Shown: positions 55,354 to 64,000, counted from the stretch's first letter. The stretch is 64,000 bases of DNA from Psychrilyobacter piezotolerans (GCF_003391055.1 NZ_QUAJ01000013.1:28126-92125); one strand, 5' to 3'. The notes: generated from the sequence alone by a model not told the origin. Program-made: numbers and translations.

Positions 55354-55962
55354 TCAAACCAGGTGTTCGATTTCTTCAAATAGATTGAAACTGATAAAGA
55401 TACCTAAGATGATTAGGATTATTCCAATGATTTTAGTATATTTCTGTCTGTGTTTTTCTTTAAATTGCAGAGGCAGAAAATTAAATAAAGTAACCGGTAT
55501 AGTTAATCCTATAACATAGGGTATGATTATAAAAAATCTCAAATAGGAGTTTGTCTTGGAAATTAAAGGAACCATGGGGATAAAGATATGAGCAAAGGAT
55601 TGAATCCATGAAAAAACAACAAAAATCCCCACTAAGACAGGATTTGCGTTTTTTATCCTCTCTGCAGAAAGGAGAAGGTGGGAATGTTGATGCTTTATAA
55701 CCCCTAAAAACATAAGCCCAAAGAGAATAAACATCCCGCCGATAATATAATTAAATATCCTCTGGTGGAAGATATGACTTAAAAGATCGGTAAAAAATAA
55801 AAATGAAAAATTGATAATAATTATTCCCAGGATACTCCCCAAAATAAATTTTTTCTTCTCTTTAACCAGGACCAGGGCAGCATAAAATGTAGTTATAGTC
55901 CCAATGAAGCATGGATGAAAAAATCCTGAAAGCCCTAAAGTAAAGGCAATGAAATAGATCAT
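55354..55962 (-). CDS. CcdA/DsbD-like or TauE-like membrane protein
   Basis: 202 residues from the ATG at 55962, preceded by AGGAGGAATATTT; an in-frame upstream ATG has no ribosome site. Six transmembrane helices, with GLSGFFHPCFIGTITTFYAAL in the first, which resembles the DsbD/CcdA transmembrane family. The expected second catalytic Cys is absent (Cys18 is the only one), so thiol-disulfide transfer is doubtful. A small His cluster (KHQHSHL) in a loop might bind metal. Confidence 0.6.
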   Translation of the reverse strand: MIYFIAFTLGLSGFFHPCFIGTITTFYAALVLVKEKKKFILGSILGIIIINFSFLFFTDLLSHIFHQRIFNYIIGGMFILFGLMFLGVIKHQHSHLLLSAERIKNANPVLVGIFVVFSWIQSFAHIFIPMVPLISKTNSYLRFFIIIPYVIGLTIPVTLFNFLPLQFKEKHRQKYTKIIGIILIILGIFISFNLFEEIEHLV

Positions 55963-56042
55963 AAATATTCCTCCTAATTTTTTTATTCTTAAAATTATAT
56001 ACTCAAAATGATACAAAACTCCTGTATAGGTGAGATAATAAC

Positions 56043-56071
56043 TTTATGGTTCGGGTAAGATATAGTATAAT
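56043..56071 (+). promoter_or_regulatory. Promoter of the dCMP deaminase gene
   Basis: TTTATG (56043-56048), 17-bp spacer, TATAAT (56066-56071), 37 bp before the start. Confidence 0.65.
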
Positions 56072-56107
56072 TAGAATAATAAAGTAATGAGATAGGAGGG
56101 TATATTT

Positions 56108-56602
56108 ATGAATAAAAGAGAAGATTATCTGAGCTGGGATGAATATTTTATGGGAATAGCAGTTTTATCCGGGCAGAGAAGTAAAGATCCAAGTACCCAG
56201 GTTGGGGCTTGTATAATAAATGAAGATAAAAAAATTGTTGGAGCAGGATACAATGGTTTTCCCAAGGGATGTTCCGATGAAGAGTTTCCGTGGGGGAGGG
56301 AAGGAGGATTTTTAGAGACTAAATACCCCTTTGTCATGCATGCAGAACAGAATGCAATCTTAAACAGTATAAAAAATTTAAAAAACTGCACCATATATGT
56401 AGGGTTATTTCCCTGCCATGAGTGTGCTAAGTCGATAATTCAAAGTGGAATAAAGAAGATAGTCTACCTTTCGGATAAATATAACGGAACAGACTCTAAC
56501 AGGGCATCTAAGATGCTTTTGGACAGTGCAGGGGTAAAATATACTAAATTAATTCCAAGAAAGATGGAGATCTGTATCTCTTTAGATGAAAATTTAATTT
56601 AA
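56108..56602 (+). CDS. dCMP deaminase family protein
   Basis: 164 residues. Zinc-dependent deamination of dCMP to dUMP. Zinc motifs MHAEQNAIL (His, catalytic Glu) and PCHEC (two Cys) are visible, with SKDPSTQVGACI at the N-terminus. AGGAGGG upstream. Terminator follows. Confidence 0.93.
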   Translation: MNKREDYLSWDEYFMGIAVLSGQRSKDPSTQVGACIINEDKKIVGAGYNGFPKGCSDEEFPWGREGGFLETKYPFVMHAEQNAILNSIKNLKNCTIYVGLFPCHECAKSIIQSGIKKIVYLSDKYNGTDSNRASKMLLDSAGVKYTKLIPRKMEICISLDENLI

Positions 56603-56608
56603 TTTTAG

Positions 56609-56637
56609 ATCGGTAACCTATGTTACCGATTTTTTTC
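56609..56637 (+). terminator. Intrinsic terminator after dCMP deaminase
   Basis: ATCGGTAAC-CTAT-GTTACCGAT followed by six T. Confidence 0.9.
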
Positions 56638-56646
56638 TTTTCTTAC

Positions 56647-56708
56647 TGGTATAATCAGTTATAGAAATTACTCTTCCTTCTTATAGTTTCCCTTCGTTAA
56701 GGAAACTA
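56647..56708 (+). promoter_or_regulatory. hcp promoter region with downstream hairpin
   Basis: Extended -10 element TGGTATAAT (56647-56655) without a clear -35. Then a hairpin TAGTTT-C-CCTT-CGTT-AAGG-AAACTA (56684-56708, one bulged C) in the leader. The hairpin could be an operator for an NO-responsive regulator or an RNA element. Confidence 0.45.
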
Positions 56709-56791
56709 AAGCTAAAGTATATAGCAATAGTTTTCTTTTAAGAAGAGAAAACGCCAACAGGGAAAGAGTCAAAAAAAATGGAGGAGATAAT

Positions 56792-58459
56792 ATGTCAATG
56801 TTTTGTTACCAATGTCAGGAAACAGCAAAAGGAACTGGATGTACAATAGCAGGTGTTTGCGGGAAGAAGCCGGAAACTTCTAATTTACAGGACTTATTAA
56901 TATACACAGCTAAATCAATAGCTATTTTAAGGGAAGGAATTGATTTAGAAACAAGAAAATCTTGTGATCACTCTGAAAAAATTGATTATTACTTAACTAA
57001 TGCATTATTTACAACTATAACAAATGCTAACTTTGATGACGAAGCCATCGCAGCTCAAGTTACGGAAGGATTAGCATTAAGAGAAGAAATAAAGGCTAAA
57101 TTTATTGAATTGGGAAGAACTCCAAAGAGATTAAAAAATCACGATGCACTTACTTTTACAGTGACTAGTATGAAAGAGATGCAGGCTAAATCGTTATCGG
57201 TAGGAGTGCTAGCAACTGAAAATGAAGATATCAGATCACTGAGAGAATTAACAATATACGGATTAAAAGGAATGGCAGCATACTATGAGCATTCAGTAAA
57301 CTTAGGGTATAAAAATCAAGAGATCGTAATGTTCATGGAAAAAGCATTGGTTTCTACATTGGACGATACTTTATCGGTGGATGAATTAGTAGGATTAGTA
57401 CTGGAAACAGGAAAATACGGTGTAGACGTAATGGCATTATTGGATGGCGCTAATACAGGAAGATTTGGAAACCCTGAACTAACCGAGGTAAACATTGGAA
57501 CAAAATCAAACCCTGGAATCTTAATTTCCGGACATGATCTTAACGACATAGTTCAATTATTGGAGCAGACAAAAGGAACTGGAGTGGATATCTATACTCA
57601 TTCAGAGATGTTACCGGCTCATTACTACCCTGAGTTAAAGAAATATGATCACCTGGTAGGTAACTACGGGAACGCATGGTGGAAACAAAAAGAGGAGTTC
57701 GAATCATTTAACGGACCTATCTTATTCACTACAAACTGTATCGTACCTCCAAAAGCTGGAGCGTCATATGAAGGTAAAGTATTTACTACAAATGCAGCCG
57801 GATACCCGGGATGGGTTAGTATAAAAGAAGATGAAAATGGAAATAAAGATTTCTCTGAAATTATAGAGATGGCAAAGACTTGTGAAGCACCAACTCAAAT
57901 TGAGGAAGGAACTATCGTAGGCGGGTTTGCACATGAGCAGGTATTCGCATTAGCAGATAAGGTAGTAGATGCAGTTAAAACCGGAGCAATCAAGAAGTTC
58001 TTCGTAATGGCAGGTTGTGACGGAAGGATGAAATCAAGAGATTATTATACTGAATTTGCAGATAAGTTACCAAAGGATACGGTAATCTTAACGGCAGGTT
58101 GTGCAAAATATAGATACAACAAATTAAATTTAGGAGATATCGGCGGAATTCCCAGAGTATTAGATGCAGGTCAGTGTAACGACTCTTATTCTTTAGCTCT
58201 TATAGCTCTTAAATTAAAAGAAGTATTCCAATTAAATGATGTAAATGAATTACCGATCGCATACAATATTGCATGGTATGAGCAAAAAGCAGTAATCGTA
58301 TTGTTGGCGTTATTACACCTGGGTGTAAAGAATATCCACTTAGGACCTACATTACCAGGATTCTTATCCCCGGCAGTAGTAAACGTATTAGTTGAAAACT
58401 TTGGAATAGCAGGAATCGGATCTGTAGATGAAGATATCAAATTATTCATGGGTGAGTAA
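56792..58459 (+). CDS. hcp: Hydroxylamine reductase / hybrid-cluster protein (copy 1)
   Basis: 555 residues. Four N-terminal cysteines (Cys5, 8, 17, 23; CX2CX8CX5C) bind the cubane cluster in the spacing common in strict anaerobes. The hybrid Fe-S-O cluster ligands lie in [36 protein letters not shown] and [10 protein letters not shown] segments. Reduces hydroxylamine or NO. No adjacent hcr reductase gene. A second copy lies 0.7 kb downstream. Confidence 0.97.
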   Translation: MSMFCYQCQETAKGTGCTIAGVCGKKPETSNLQDLLIYTAKSIAILREGIDLETRKSCDHSEKIDYYLTNALFTTITNANFDDEAIAAQVTEGLALREEIKAKFIELGRTPKRLKNHDALTFTVTSMKEMQAKSLSVGVLATENEDIRSLRELTIYGLKGMAAYYEHSVNLGYKNQEIVMFMEKALVSTLDDTLSVDELVGLVLETGKYGVDVMALLDGANTGRFGNPELTEVNIGTKSNPGILISGHDLNDIVQLLEQTKGTGVDIYTHSEMLPAHYYPELKKYDHLVGNYGNAWWKQKEEFESFNGPILFTTNCIVPPKAGASYEGKVFTTNAAGYPGWVSIKEDENGNKDFSEIIEMAKTCEAPTQIEEGTIVGGFAHEQVFALADKVVDAVKTGAIKKFFVMAGCDGRMKSRDYYTEFADKLPKDTVILTAGCAKYRYNKLNLGDIGGIPRVLDAGQCNDSYSLALIALKLKEVFQLNDVNELPIAYNIAWYEQKAVIVLLALLHLGVKNIHLGPTLPGFLSPAVVNVLVENFGIAGIGSVDEDIKLFMGE

Positions 58460-58472
58460 AATCTATCCTTGT

Positions 58473-58506
58473 ATCCCCCCTCTTTAAAGAGGGGGGTATT
58501 TTTATG
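58473..58506 (+). terminator. Intrinsic terminator after hcp copy 1
   Basis: CCCCCCTCTTTAAAGAGGGGGG palindrome arms followed by TATTTTTATG. Confidence 0.85.
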
Positions 58507-58588
58507 TTTGCATTTCGGATATAAACTGGAACAGCAAGAATTTTAATTGTGCATCGATCCAAAGAAAACTCCCATGGAGATATTAAAA

Positions 58589-58682
58589 AAAAAGGAATCT
58601 AAGATTGTATCCTGTATATATTAACGATAAATTAATTTTTGATGGAGGGGATATGAGATGACATGGGACAGACTAAAAAAAA
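58589..58682 (+). repeat. 5' module, copy 1 (leader plus first codons)
   Basis: Leader containing AAGATTGTATCC, TGTATATATT, AACGATA, GGAGGGGATAT and the codons for M-x-WDRLK. Closely repeated at 59110-59205 in front of the second hcp. Confidence 0.8.
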
Positions 58683-59092
58683 TTGAAAAAGAAACGGAAA
58701 AAGAAATTAAAGAGGGAGTAGAAAAAGTTATTGAAAAAGGTAAGGAGCTAGAAATAGGATTTAAAGAGGGAGTAGGCAAGGTTATTGAGAATGGAAAAAA
58801 AATTGAAAAAAAAACAGAAAAAGTTATTGAAAAAGGTAAGCAGTTAGGAAGGGGAATCAAAAAAGAAGTGGAAGAGGGGACGGATAAAATCGTAGAGAAG
58901 GGAAGAGAAATAAGAGCTAAAGAAGGAGTGGACAAAGTTATTGTGAAGGGGAAGGAAATAGGAAGAGGAATCAAAAAAGAAGTGGAAGAGGATACGGATA
59001 AAGTTATTGAAAAGGGGAAAAAAATAGGGAAAAGAGTCAAGGTAGAGGTGAAAAATGGGGTAGATAGAGTTATTGAAAAGGGGAAAAAATAG
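58658..59092 (+). CDS. Repetitive charged protein between the hcp genes
   Basis: 144 residues, almost all Lys, Glu, Gly, Ile and Val. After MTWDRLKKIEKETEKEI come seven imperfect units of 16-22 residues built around [GT]xxKVIEKGKxI. The heptad-like charge pattern predicts an amphipathic helix or coiled coil; there are no Cys and no signal peptide. The N-terminus matches that of the second Hcp. GGAGGGG upstream. The gene is conserved in frame with a proper start, but no family is recognised. Confidence 0.65.
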   Translation: MTWDRLKKIEKETEKEIKEGVEKVIEKGKELEIGFKEGVGKVIENGKKIEKKTEKVIEKGKQLGRGIKKEVEEGTDKIVEKGREIRAKEGVDKVIVKGKEIGRGIKKEVEEDTDKVIEKGKKIGKRVKVEVKNGVDRVIEKGKK

Positions 59093-59109
59093 AAAAATAA
59101 GTAAAAGAT

Positions 59110-59205
59110 AAAAAAAGGAATTATAAGATTATATCCGTATATATTGTAACGATATATTTATTTTAATGGAGGGGATATTAGATGGCATGGGACAGACTAA
59201 AAAGA
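59110..59205 (+). repeat. 5' module, copy 2 (leader plus first codons of the second hcp)
   Basis: Second copy of the module at 58589-58682: AAGATTATATCC, GTATATATTG, AACGATA, GGAGGGGATAT, then ATGGCATGGGACAGACTAAA, with only scattered differences and short indels. Confidence 0.8.
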
Positions 59206-60936
59206 TTTTTTGCAAAGGAAAAGGAACTGGCAAAGGAAATCAAAGAGGACATGAAAAACATCGTTGTAAAAGATGAAAAAGTACCGATGTTTTGTTATCA
59301 ATGTCAGGAAGCGGCAAATAATACAGGCTGTACAGTAGCAGGAGTATGCGGAAAACAACCTGAGACTGCTAATTTACAAGATTTGCTGATATATACCTTA
59401 AAAGGAATCTCAATCCTGAGGGAGGGGCATCCGTTAGAGCACAGAGATGACTGTGAGATCTGCAAGGGGGTAGATTACTTTATTACTAATTCATTATTTA
59501 TCACAGTTACAAATTCTAACTTTGATGATGAGGCCATTGCAGTGGAGATCAGAAAAGGACTTGAAATCAGAGAGGGGTTAAAAGAAGGTGGCTGTGTACC
59601 TAATAGGTTAGCCGACCATGATGTGCTTACGTTTACGGTAGCTACCATGGAAGAGATGCAGGCTAAAGCTCTCAGCATAGGAGTATTGTCAACTGAAAAT
59701 GAAGATGTAAGATCCCTGAGAGAGTTAACAATATACGGGCTAAAAGGAATGGCAGCTTACTATGAACATGCCAATAATTTAGGGTATAAAAAGAAAGAGA
59801 TAGTAATGTTTATGGAAAAAGCATTGGCATCTACATTGGACGACACTCTGTCGGTGGATGACTTAGTGGCATTGGTGTTAGAAACTGGTAAATTTGGAGT
59901 AGAAGCAATGGCATTATTAGATAAAGCAAATACCGGAACATTTGGAAATCCTGAAATAACAAATGTTAATATAGGTGTGGGGACTAATCCTGGAATCTTG
60001 GTATCCGGGCACGATCTCAATGACATGGTTCAATTATTGGAGCAGACTGAGGGAACTGGTATAGACGTGTATACCCATTCAGAGATGCTGCCGACACACT
60101 ATTATCCAAAGTTGAAGAAATTCAAACATCTGGTGGGTAACTATGGAAATTCATGGTGGAAGCAGAGAGAGGAATTTGAAACTTTCAACGGGCCCATCAT
60201 CTTTACAACCAACTGTATAGTGCCACCTAAGGTAGGAGCATCCTATGATGGGAAGGTATTTACTACAAATGCAGCAGGATACCCGGGATGGGAGAGGATT
60301 GCAGTAAATGCAGATGGAACAAAAAACTTCTCTAAAGTAATTGAGATGGCCAAGACTTGTAAACCTCCGATTCAAATTGAAGAGGGATCTATCGTAGGCG
60401 GTTTTGCCCATGAGCAGGTATTTGCATTGGCTGATAAGGTAGTAGATGCAGTTAAGAGTGGTGCAATCAAGAAGTTCTTTGTAATGGCAGGTTGTGACGG
60501 AAGGATGCCATCCAGAGATTATTATACAAAATTTGCAGATAACTTACCAAAGGATACGGTAATCTTAACGGCAGGTTGTGCAAAATACAGATACAACAAA
60601 TTAGCATTAGGAGATATCGGCGGGATTCCTAGATTATTAGATGCGGGACAATGTAATGACTCTTACTCATTAGCTCTTATAGCTCTTAAATTAAAAGAAG
60701 TATTTGAATTAAACGATGTAAATGAACTGCCGATTGCATATAATATTGCATGGTATGAGCAAAAAGCAGTAATCGTGTTGTTAGCTCTATTATCATTGGG
60801 GGTAAAAAATATCCATTTAGGGCCGACATTACCGGGATTCTTGTCGCCGACAGTTGCAGACGTACTGGTTAAAAACTTTGGTATAGCGGGAATTGGATCT
60901 GTAGAGGACGATATCAAATTATTTATGGGTGAATAA
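59182..60936 (+). CDS. hcp: Hydroxylamine reductase / hybrid-cluster protein with N-terminal extension (copy 2)
   Basis: 584 residues. From residue 36 on it closely follows copy 1, with the four cubane cysteines at 38, 41, 50 and 56 and all hybrid-cluster segments kept. The first 35 residues ([20 protein letters not shown] and onward) are an added Lys/Glu-rich helix matching the start of the repetitive protein upstream. The extension could tether the enzyme to that protein; that is inference. Presumably also active on hydroxylamine/NO. Confidence 0.96.
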   Translation: MAWDRLKRFFAKEKELAKEIKEDMKNIVVKDEKVPMFCYQCQEAANNTGCTVAGVCGKQPETANLQDLLIYTLKGISILREGHPLEHRDDCEICKGVDYFITNSLFITVTNSNFDDEAIAVEIRKGLEIREGLKEGGCVPNRLADHDVLTFTVATMEEMQAKALSIGVLSTENEDVRSLRELTIYGLKGMAAYYEHANNLGYKKKEIVMFMEKALASTLDDTLSVDDLVALVLETGKFGVEAMALLDKANTGTFGNPEITNVNIGVGTNPGILVSGHDLNDMVQLLEQTEGTGIDVYTHSEMLPTHYYPKLKKFKHLVGNYGNSWWKQREEFETFNGPIIFTTNCIVPPKVGASYDGKVFTTNAAGYPGWERIAVNADGTKNFSKVIEMAKTCKPPIQIEEGSIVGGFAHEQVFALADKVVDAVKSGAIKKFFVMAGCDGRMPSRDYYTKFADNLPKDTVILTAGCAKYRYNKLALGDIGGIPRLLDAGQCNDSYSLALIALKLKEVFELNDVNELPIAYNIAWYEQKAVIVLLALLSLGVKNIHLGPTLPGFLSPTVADVLVKNFGIAGIGSVEDDIKLFMGE

Positions 60937-60973
60937 TAGAATTTAGAATTTTTAAAAAAGATTTTTATGGAAT

Positions 60974-61003
60974 AAGGAGTGATAATTTTAATTATCACTC
61001 CTT
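60974..61003 (+). terminator. Intrinsic terminator after hcp copy 2
   Basis: AAGGAGTGATAATT pairs perfectly with AATTATCACTCCTT; a T-rich TAATTTATTTT tract follows. Confidence 0.85.
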
Positions 61004-61081
61004 AATTTATTTTGTGAAAAAATATAATGATTTTGATAAATAATACCGGTCCAAGAGTACCAACAACATCAATGAGTTTAT

Positions 61082-61255
61082 TTAGCCCAAAAGTATGGTC
61101 CCATTAGCTAAAAGAGTCATTATACCATAGCTCTGATTTAGTGTGGCTCCAGCTCCTGATAAGATAATTGCGAATACAGCAATAATAAAAATTATTGTAT
61201 ACCAACTTAATATCCTCCTAAAATTTAAAAAGATCAGATTTGGAAAAAATACCAT
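61082..61255 (-). CDS. Possible small membrane protein overlapping the desulfhydrase 3' end
   Basis: 57 codons from the ATG at 61255, with AGGAGG 5 nt upstream (which also encodes Gly-Gly of the desulfhydrase). One clear hydrophobic helix (YTIIFIIAVFAIILSGAGA) followed by a mildly hydrophobic tail. It overlaps the end of the upstream gene by 38 nt. It could be a real microprotein or a remnant; no homologue recognised. Confidence 0.35.
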   Translation of the reverse strand: MVFFPNLIFLNFRRILSWYTIIFIIAVFAIILSGAGATLNQSYGIMTLLANGTILLG

Positions 61256-62201
61256 ATAATCCTCCTGTATGAATGAAAAGTATCTTTTTCTTACCTTTGA
61301 ATGTTCCTTTTTTAAATTCATTATAGAAACCATACATGGATTTACCTGTATAAACTGGATCTAGGATTATTCCTTCCATCTTAGCAAATTTTTTAATAAA
61401 TTCAATCTCCTCATTTCGGCTGAGCCCATAGCCGTTTCCTACATATCCATCTATTATTTTTATTTCATCTGTGGAATAATCAATTTGTTCTTCTAAAATT
61501 TTAAAAGTGTCTTTGAGATAGCCATCTATCCTCTTTACAAATGTAGGGGCATCATTGCATACATTAAATCCTACCGCTCTACTTACTCCTTTTTTTATCT
61601 TATCTGCCAGAAAAAGCCCTCCATAGGTGGAACCTGAACCAACTGCTGTAACTATGAGATCAAACTCGACTCCCATCTCTTTTTCTTGTTCCATGATTTC
61701 AAAACCTGCATTGAGATAACCAAAATTCCCTAGACCATTAGAGGCTCCTTCTGGAATAATATATGGCTTTAGACCTTCTGTTTCTAGGTTTTTTGCTAGT
61801 TTATTCATAATTTCATCCCTATTTTCACCATAATCTTCTTTAGATATAAACTTTATTTGAGCTCCTAGAAGAAGGCTTAAAAATCTGTTACCCTCAATTC
61901 TTTCATTTTCATCTCCCCTAAGGACAAGATAACATTTCATCCCAAGTTTAGCTGCTAGAGCAGCTGTTGCTCTAGCATGGTTGGATTGAATCCCACCACA
62001 AGTTATGAGAGTATCAGCCCCCTGATCTAGGGCATCTTTTAATACATATTCTAGTTTTCTAACCTTATTTCCACTGAACTCAATTCCTGTAAAATCATCT
62101 CTTTTAATATATATTTCACTGCCTAATTCTTTAGAAAGATTTTCAAGTTTCATTATAGGAGTCTGCATATTGATACATTTTATTTTTTTTGGCATTTTCA
62201 T
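61218..62201 (-). CDS. dcyD: D-cysteine desulfhydrase / ACC deaminase family PLP enzyme
   Basis: 327 residues, fold-type II PLP enzyme. Schiff-base Lys46 in FSGNKVRKLEY, cofactor motifs GGIQSNHARATAA and TAVGSGSTYGG, and the C-terminal FIHTGGLYGIF. Most relatives in enteric and anaerobic bacteria degrade D-cysteine to pyruvate, H2S and NH3; ACC deaminase cannot be excluded by eye. Downstream of an NhaC transporter in the same direction (56 bp), so probably an operon. Confidence 0.85.
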   Translation of the reverse strand: MKMPKKIKCINMQTPIMKLENLSKELGSEIYIKRDDFTGIEFSGNKVRKLEYVLKDALDQGADTLITCGGIQSNHARATAALAAKLGMKCYLVLRGDENERIEGNRFLSLLLGAQIKFISKEDYGENRDEIMNKLAKNLETEGLKPYIIPEGASNGLGNFGYLNAGFEIMEQEKEMGVEFDLIVTAVGSGSTYGGLFLADKIKKGVSRAVGFNVCNDAPTFVKRIDGYLKDTFKILEEQIDYSTDEIKIIDGYVGNGYGLSRNEEIEFIKKFAKMEGIILDPVYTGKSMYGFYNEFKKGTFKGKKKILFIHTGGLYGIFSKSDLFKF

Positions 62202-62257
62202 ATTTTTTCTCCTTAATTTAAATTTATTATTTTTATTAACTGTCCTATCAGCTTATT

Positions 62258-63688
62258 TTATCCCCAAAATCCTACTGCTAAGAAGAGTAAGGTGGATATT
62301 AAAGCATTTAGAAGAGCATAGGGTAACTGTGTCTCTACATGATCAATATGATCCGAAGCTGAAGCCATCGAAGATAGTATAGTTGTATCTGAAATTGGTG
62401 AGCAATGATCTCCCATAATAGCTCCAGAGACTACAGCACCGATAGCTGCAAATATATTTGCATCAATAGCAACTGACATTTGAAGGGCTATAGGTATCAT
62501 AATTGCAAAAGTTCCCCAGGACGTTCCTGTTGAAAAAGCAATTATACCTGAAATTATAAAAACTATTGCAGGTCCAAAACCTCCATGGACTTTGCCTGCT
62601 ACAATGCTTGCTAAGTATTCTCCTGTTCCGAGGGTATTTATAGAATTCCCAATTGCAAAAGCAAATATGAGTAGAGAAGCAACTGGAACCATTCCACCAA
62701 CACCCTTGTAGAAAAGATTCATATATTCATTCAGTGTAAATATTTTCTTGGATATGTAGAGGATACCTGAGAAAACAAGTGAACCTAATACTGCCCAAAA
62801 TACAGATGTAGATCCTGATCCAGCCATCATGTTTCCGTTACCTGTAATATAAAGTGAAAAAGGTATCATAAAGATAAGGACTATAAGAGGGAGTAACATG
62901 TTCATCATGTGTGGAGAAACACCCTCTTTGGTTTTTATTTCGGTAGTGTCTGTAGATACCAATGGAATAGCTCCATCTCTCATAAGTTTTCCTTCTTTAG
63001 ATGCCCTGTTTTCAGCTTTTTTCATAGGTCCCCAGTGTTTTCCTGTCCAAATGTAGAAGAACACAGAAAGTATTGTGATCATTGAATAAAATTGATAAGG
63101 TAAACTTTTAACCAAGATCTCAACAGGATTTCCAGAAATAACTCCTGCAGTTACTTGAACACCAATAATACCAAGGAGAGTAGCTCCCCAACCATTAAGC
63201 GGTATCAATGCACACACTGGGGCTGAAGTTGAATCACAGATATATGCTAAATTTTCTCTGGAAACTTTATATTTATCTGTAAGTGGTCTGGCAACAACAC
63301 CAGACACAAGAATAGTAATTGAAGATTCAACAAAGATAACTATCCCTAAGATATAGGCTAGCATCATAGCTCCACGTTTATTCTTTATCGTTTTAGTTTT
63401 AATTGTCAGGTAATGAATAAATCCCTCTACCCCACCAGACGCTTGAATTAGGGTAATAATTGCTCCTACTAAAAACGAAAATATTATTGTCTTTGTAATC
63501 CATGCTTCAGCAAATACTCCTACAATTCCGTTTAAAGAAGTATTTAGAGCTGTTACAGGTTGAAATCCACTGATAATAAGCTCAGCAGTAAAGACTCCTG
63601 CAAATAGTGATATAAATACCTGTTTAGTTCTTACAGCCAATAAGATGGCAATAATTGGTGGCAAAACACTCCATATTCCATATTCCAT
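62258..63688 (-). CDS. NhaC-family Na+/H+ antiporter
   Basis: 476 residues, about eleven transmembrane segments. NhaC features: GTSWGTFAIMIPIALQM, GAIMGDHCSPISDTTILSS, and VESSITILVSGVVARPLTDKYKVSRE. Some members move amino acids or dicarboxylates with cations, and co-location with dcyD suggests a role in cysteine or related amino-acid uptake; that is inference. GGGAGGAATAAATTT precedes the ATG. Confidence 0.88.
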   Translation of the reverse strand: MEYGIWSVLPPIIAILLAVRTKQVFISLFAGVFTAELIISGFQPVTALNTSLNGIVGVFAEAWITKTIIFSFLVGAIITLIQASGGVEGFIHYLTIKTKTIKNKRGAMMLAYILGIVIFVESSITILVSGVVARPLTDKYKVSRENLAYICDSTSAPVCALIPLNGWGATLLGIIGVQVTAGVISGNPVEILVKSLPYQFYSMITILSVFFYIWTGKHWGPMKKAENRASKEGKLMRDGAIPLVSTDTTEIKTKEGVSPHMMNMLLPLIVLIFMIPFSLYITGNGNMMAGSGSTSVFWAVLGSLVFSGILYISKKIFTLNEYMNLFYKGVGGMVPVASLLIFAFAIGNSINTLGTGEYLASIVAGKVHGGFGPAIVFIISGIIAFSTGTSWGTFAIMIPIALQMSVAIDANIFAAIGAVVSGAIMGDHCSPISDTTILSSMASASDHIDHVETQLPYALLNALISTLLFLAVGFWG

Positions 63689-63705
63689 AAATTTATTCCT
63701 CCCGT

Positions 63706-63723
63706 ATGCGCCTATATACGCAT
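63706..63723 (-). promoter_or_regulatory. Hairpin before the nhaC ribosome-binding site
   Basis: ATGCG/CGCAT arms with an 8-nt loop in the nhaC leader, directly upstream of CGGGAGG on the minus strand. Weak; might modulate translation. Confidence 0.3.
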
Positions 63724-63872
63724 TTTTATTTCTGTGATAATAATGTAAGTATTGTTGAACTGATTACTAAACCTTTAACATTAACAATTTTTACAATTTT
63801 AATTCTCATAATTGAAAAAAGTATAAAATTTATTTACAAAATACATATATGGGTTAAATATTAAATTATAAA

Positions 63873-63928
63873 GTGTGTTTTGCAACTTTAAATGTCAGCG
63901 GTGTTGCAATTTAAAAAGTCACCACTGA
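63873..63928. repeat. Terminal repeats of an IS21-like element
   Basis: Two imperfect direct repeats, TTGCAACTTTAAATGTCAGCGGTG and GTTGCAATTTAAAAAGTCACCACTG type (about 63880-63902 and 63903-63927), lie just outside the istB stop. IS21-family ends carry multiple short repeats of this kind. The exact boundary and target duplication are not determinable here. Confidence 0.5.
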
Positions 63929-64000
63929 TCACTTCAATAACGATAATGAATTTTCTACTCTCCAGTTGCTTCCGTTGAACATGATAAGGTGTCCATGGTG
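63929..64000 (-). CDS. istB: IS21-family IstB-like protein, C-terminal fragment (runs off the window)
   Basis: The last 23 codons plus TGA of a minus-strand gene: HHGHLIMFNGSNWRVENSL, then SLLK. The HHGHLI...GxSxR pattern is the usual end of IstB, the helper ATPase of IS21-family transposition. The rest of the element lies beyond 64000. Confidence 0.65.
   Translation of the reverse strand, partial: HHGHLIMFNGSNWRVENSLSLLK

Noticed and set aside
60151..60411. Minus-strand ORFs in the hcp genes
   Set aside because: Shadows of the conserved hcp coding frames.

Overview
The window is AT-rich, densely coded DNA from what looks like an anaerobic, double-membraned bacterium of the Fusobacteriota (Ilyobacter/Psychrilyobacter/Propionigenium-like). 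This is inferred. The gene set combines an outer membrane (type IV pilus secretin, PilMNO proteins, a beta-barrel protein) with clostridial-style anaerobic metabolism: a selenocysteine-dependent D-proline reductase operon, two hybrid-cluster proteins and ammonia-dependent asparagine synthetase. It also carries a glmS ribozyme and strong TTGACA/TATAAT-type promoters. There is no rRNA operon and no CRISPR array.

Layout. 1-4.7 kb: NtrC-like regulator with a degenerate GAFTGA loop, PpiD/SurA-like foldase, enolase. 4.7-12.3 kb: one type IV pilus/type II secretion-like operon (prepilin peptidase, three pseudopilin-like proteins, PilM, PilN, PilO, a lipoprotein, the secretin). 12.3-13.7 kb: asnA on the minus strand behind a leader encoding a 27-residue peptide with 12 consecutive Asn codons and an intrinsic terminator, which I read as a ribosome-mediated attenuator. 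13.9-20.3 kb: prfA-prmC, hflK-hflC, queA, rsmD, separated by dispersed non-coding repeats. 20.4-27.6 kb: an organophosphate antiporter behind a leader terminator, an outer-membrane protein, a very large RelE-like/UvrD-helicase/ankyrin fusion, xseB and ispA. 27.6-35.4 kb: prdC-prdA-orf-prdB-prdD-prdE-prdF-permease, with in-frame UGA (Sec) codons in prdC and prdB. 35.6-39.1 kb: gap, msrA, a small hypothetical, cvfB. 39.2-41 kb: three tRNAs, then infC-rpmI-rplT. 41-48 kb: two tandem MerR/GyrI-like regulators, glmS with its ribozyme, a TPR protein, a two-component system. 48-52.7 kb: PTS IIC-like protein, rpsB-tsf-pyrH-frr. 52.7-56.6 kb: a second two-component system, a CcdA-like membrane protein, dCMP deaminase. 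56.6-61 kb: two hcp genes flanking a repetitive charged protein. 61-64 kb: a D-cysteine desulfhydrase, an NhaC antiporter and the end of an IS21-like element.

How it works together. The prd operon turns proline into an electron acceptor: PrdF racemises L-proline, PrdA/PrdB reduce D-proline to 5-aminovalerate, and PrdC is the likely electron donor. Two hcp copies suggest exposure to NO or hydroxylamine. RNA-level control is a recurring theme: Asn leader peptide, glmS ribozyme, structured rpsB and infC leaders, a leader terminator before the antiporter, SECIS-like hairpins, and small hairpins with covarying stems directly before Shine-Dalgarno sequences. The most interesting candidates for undescribed biology are the poly-Asn attenuator of asnA, the helicase-ankyrin fusion, and the duplicated 5' module shared by the second hcp and its repetitive neighbour.
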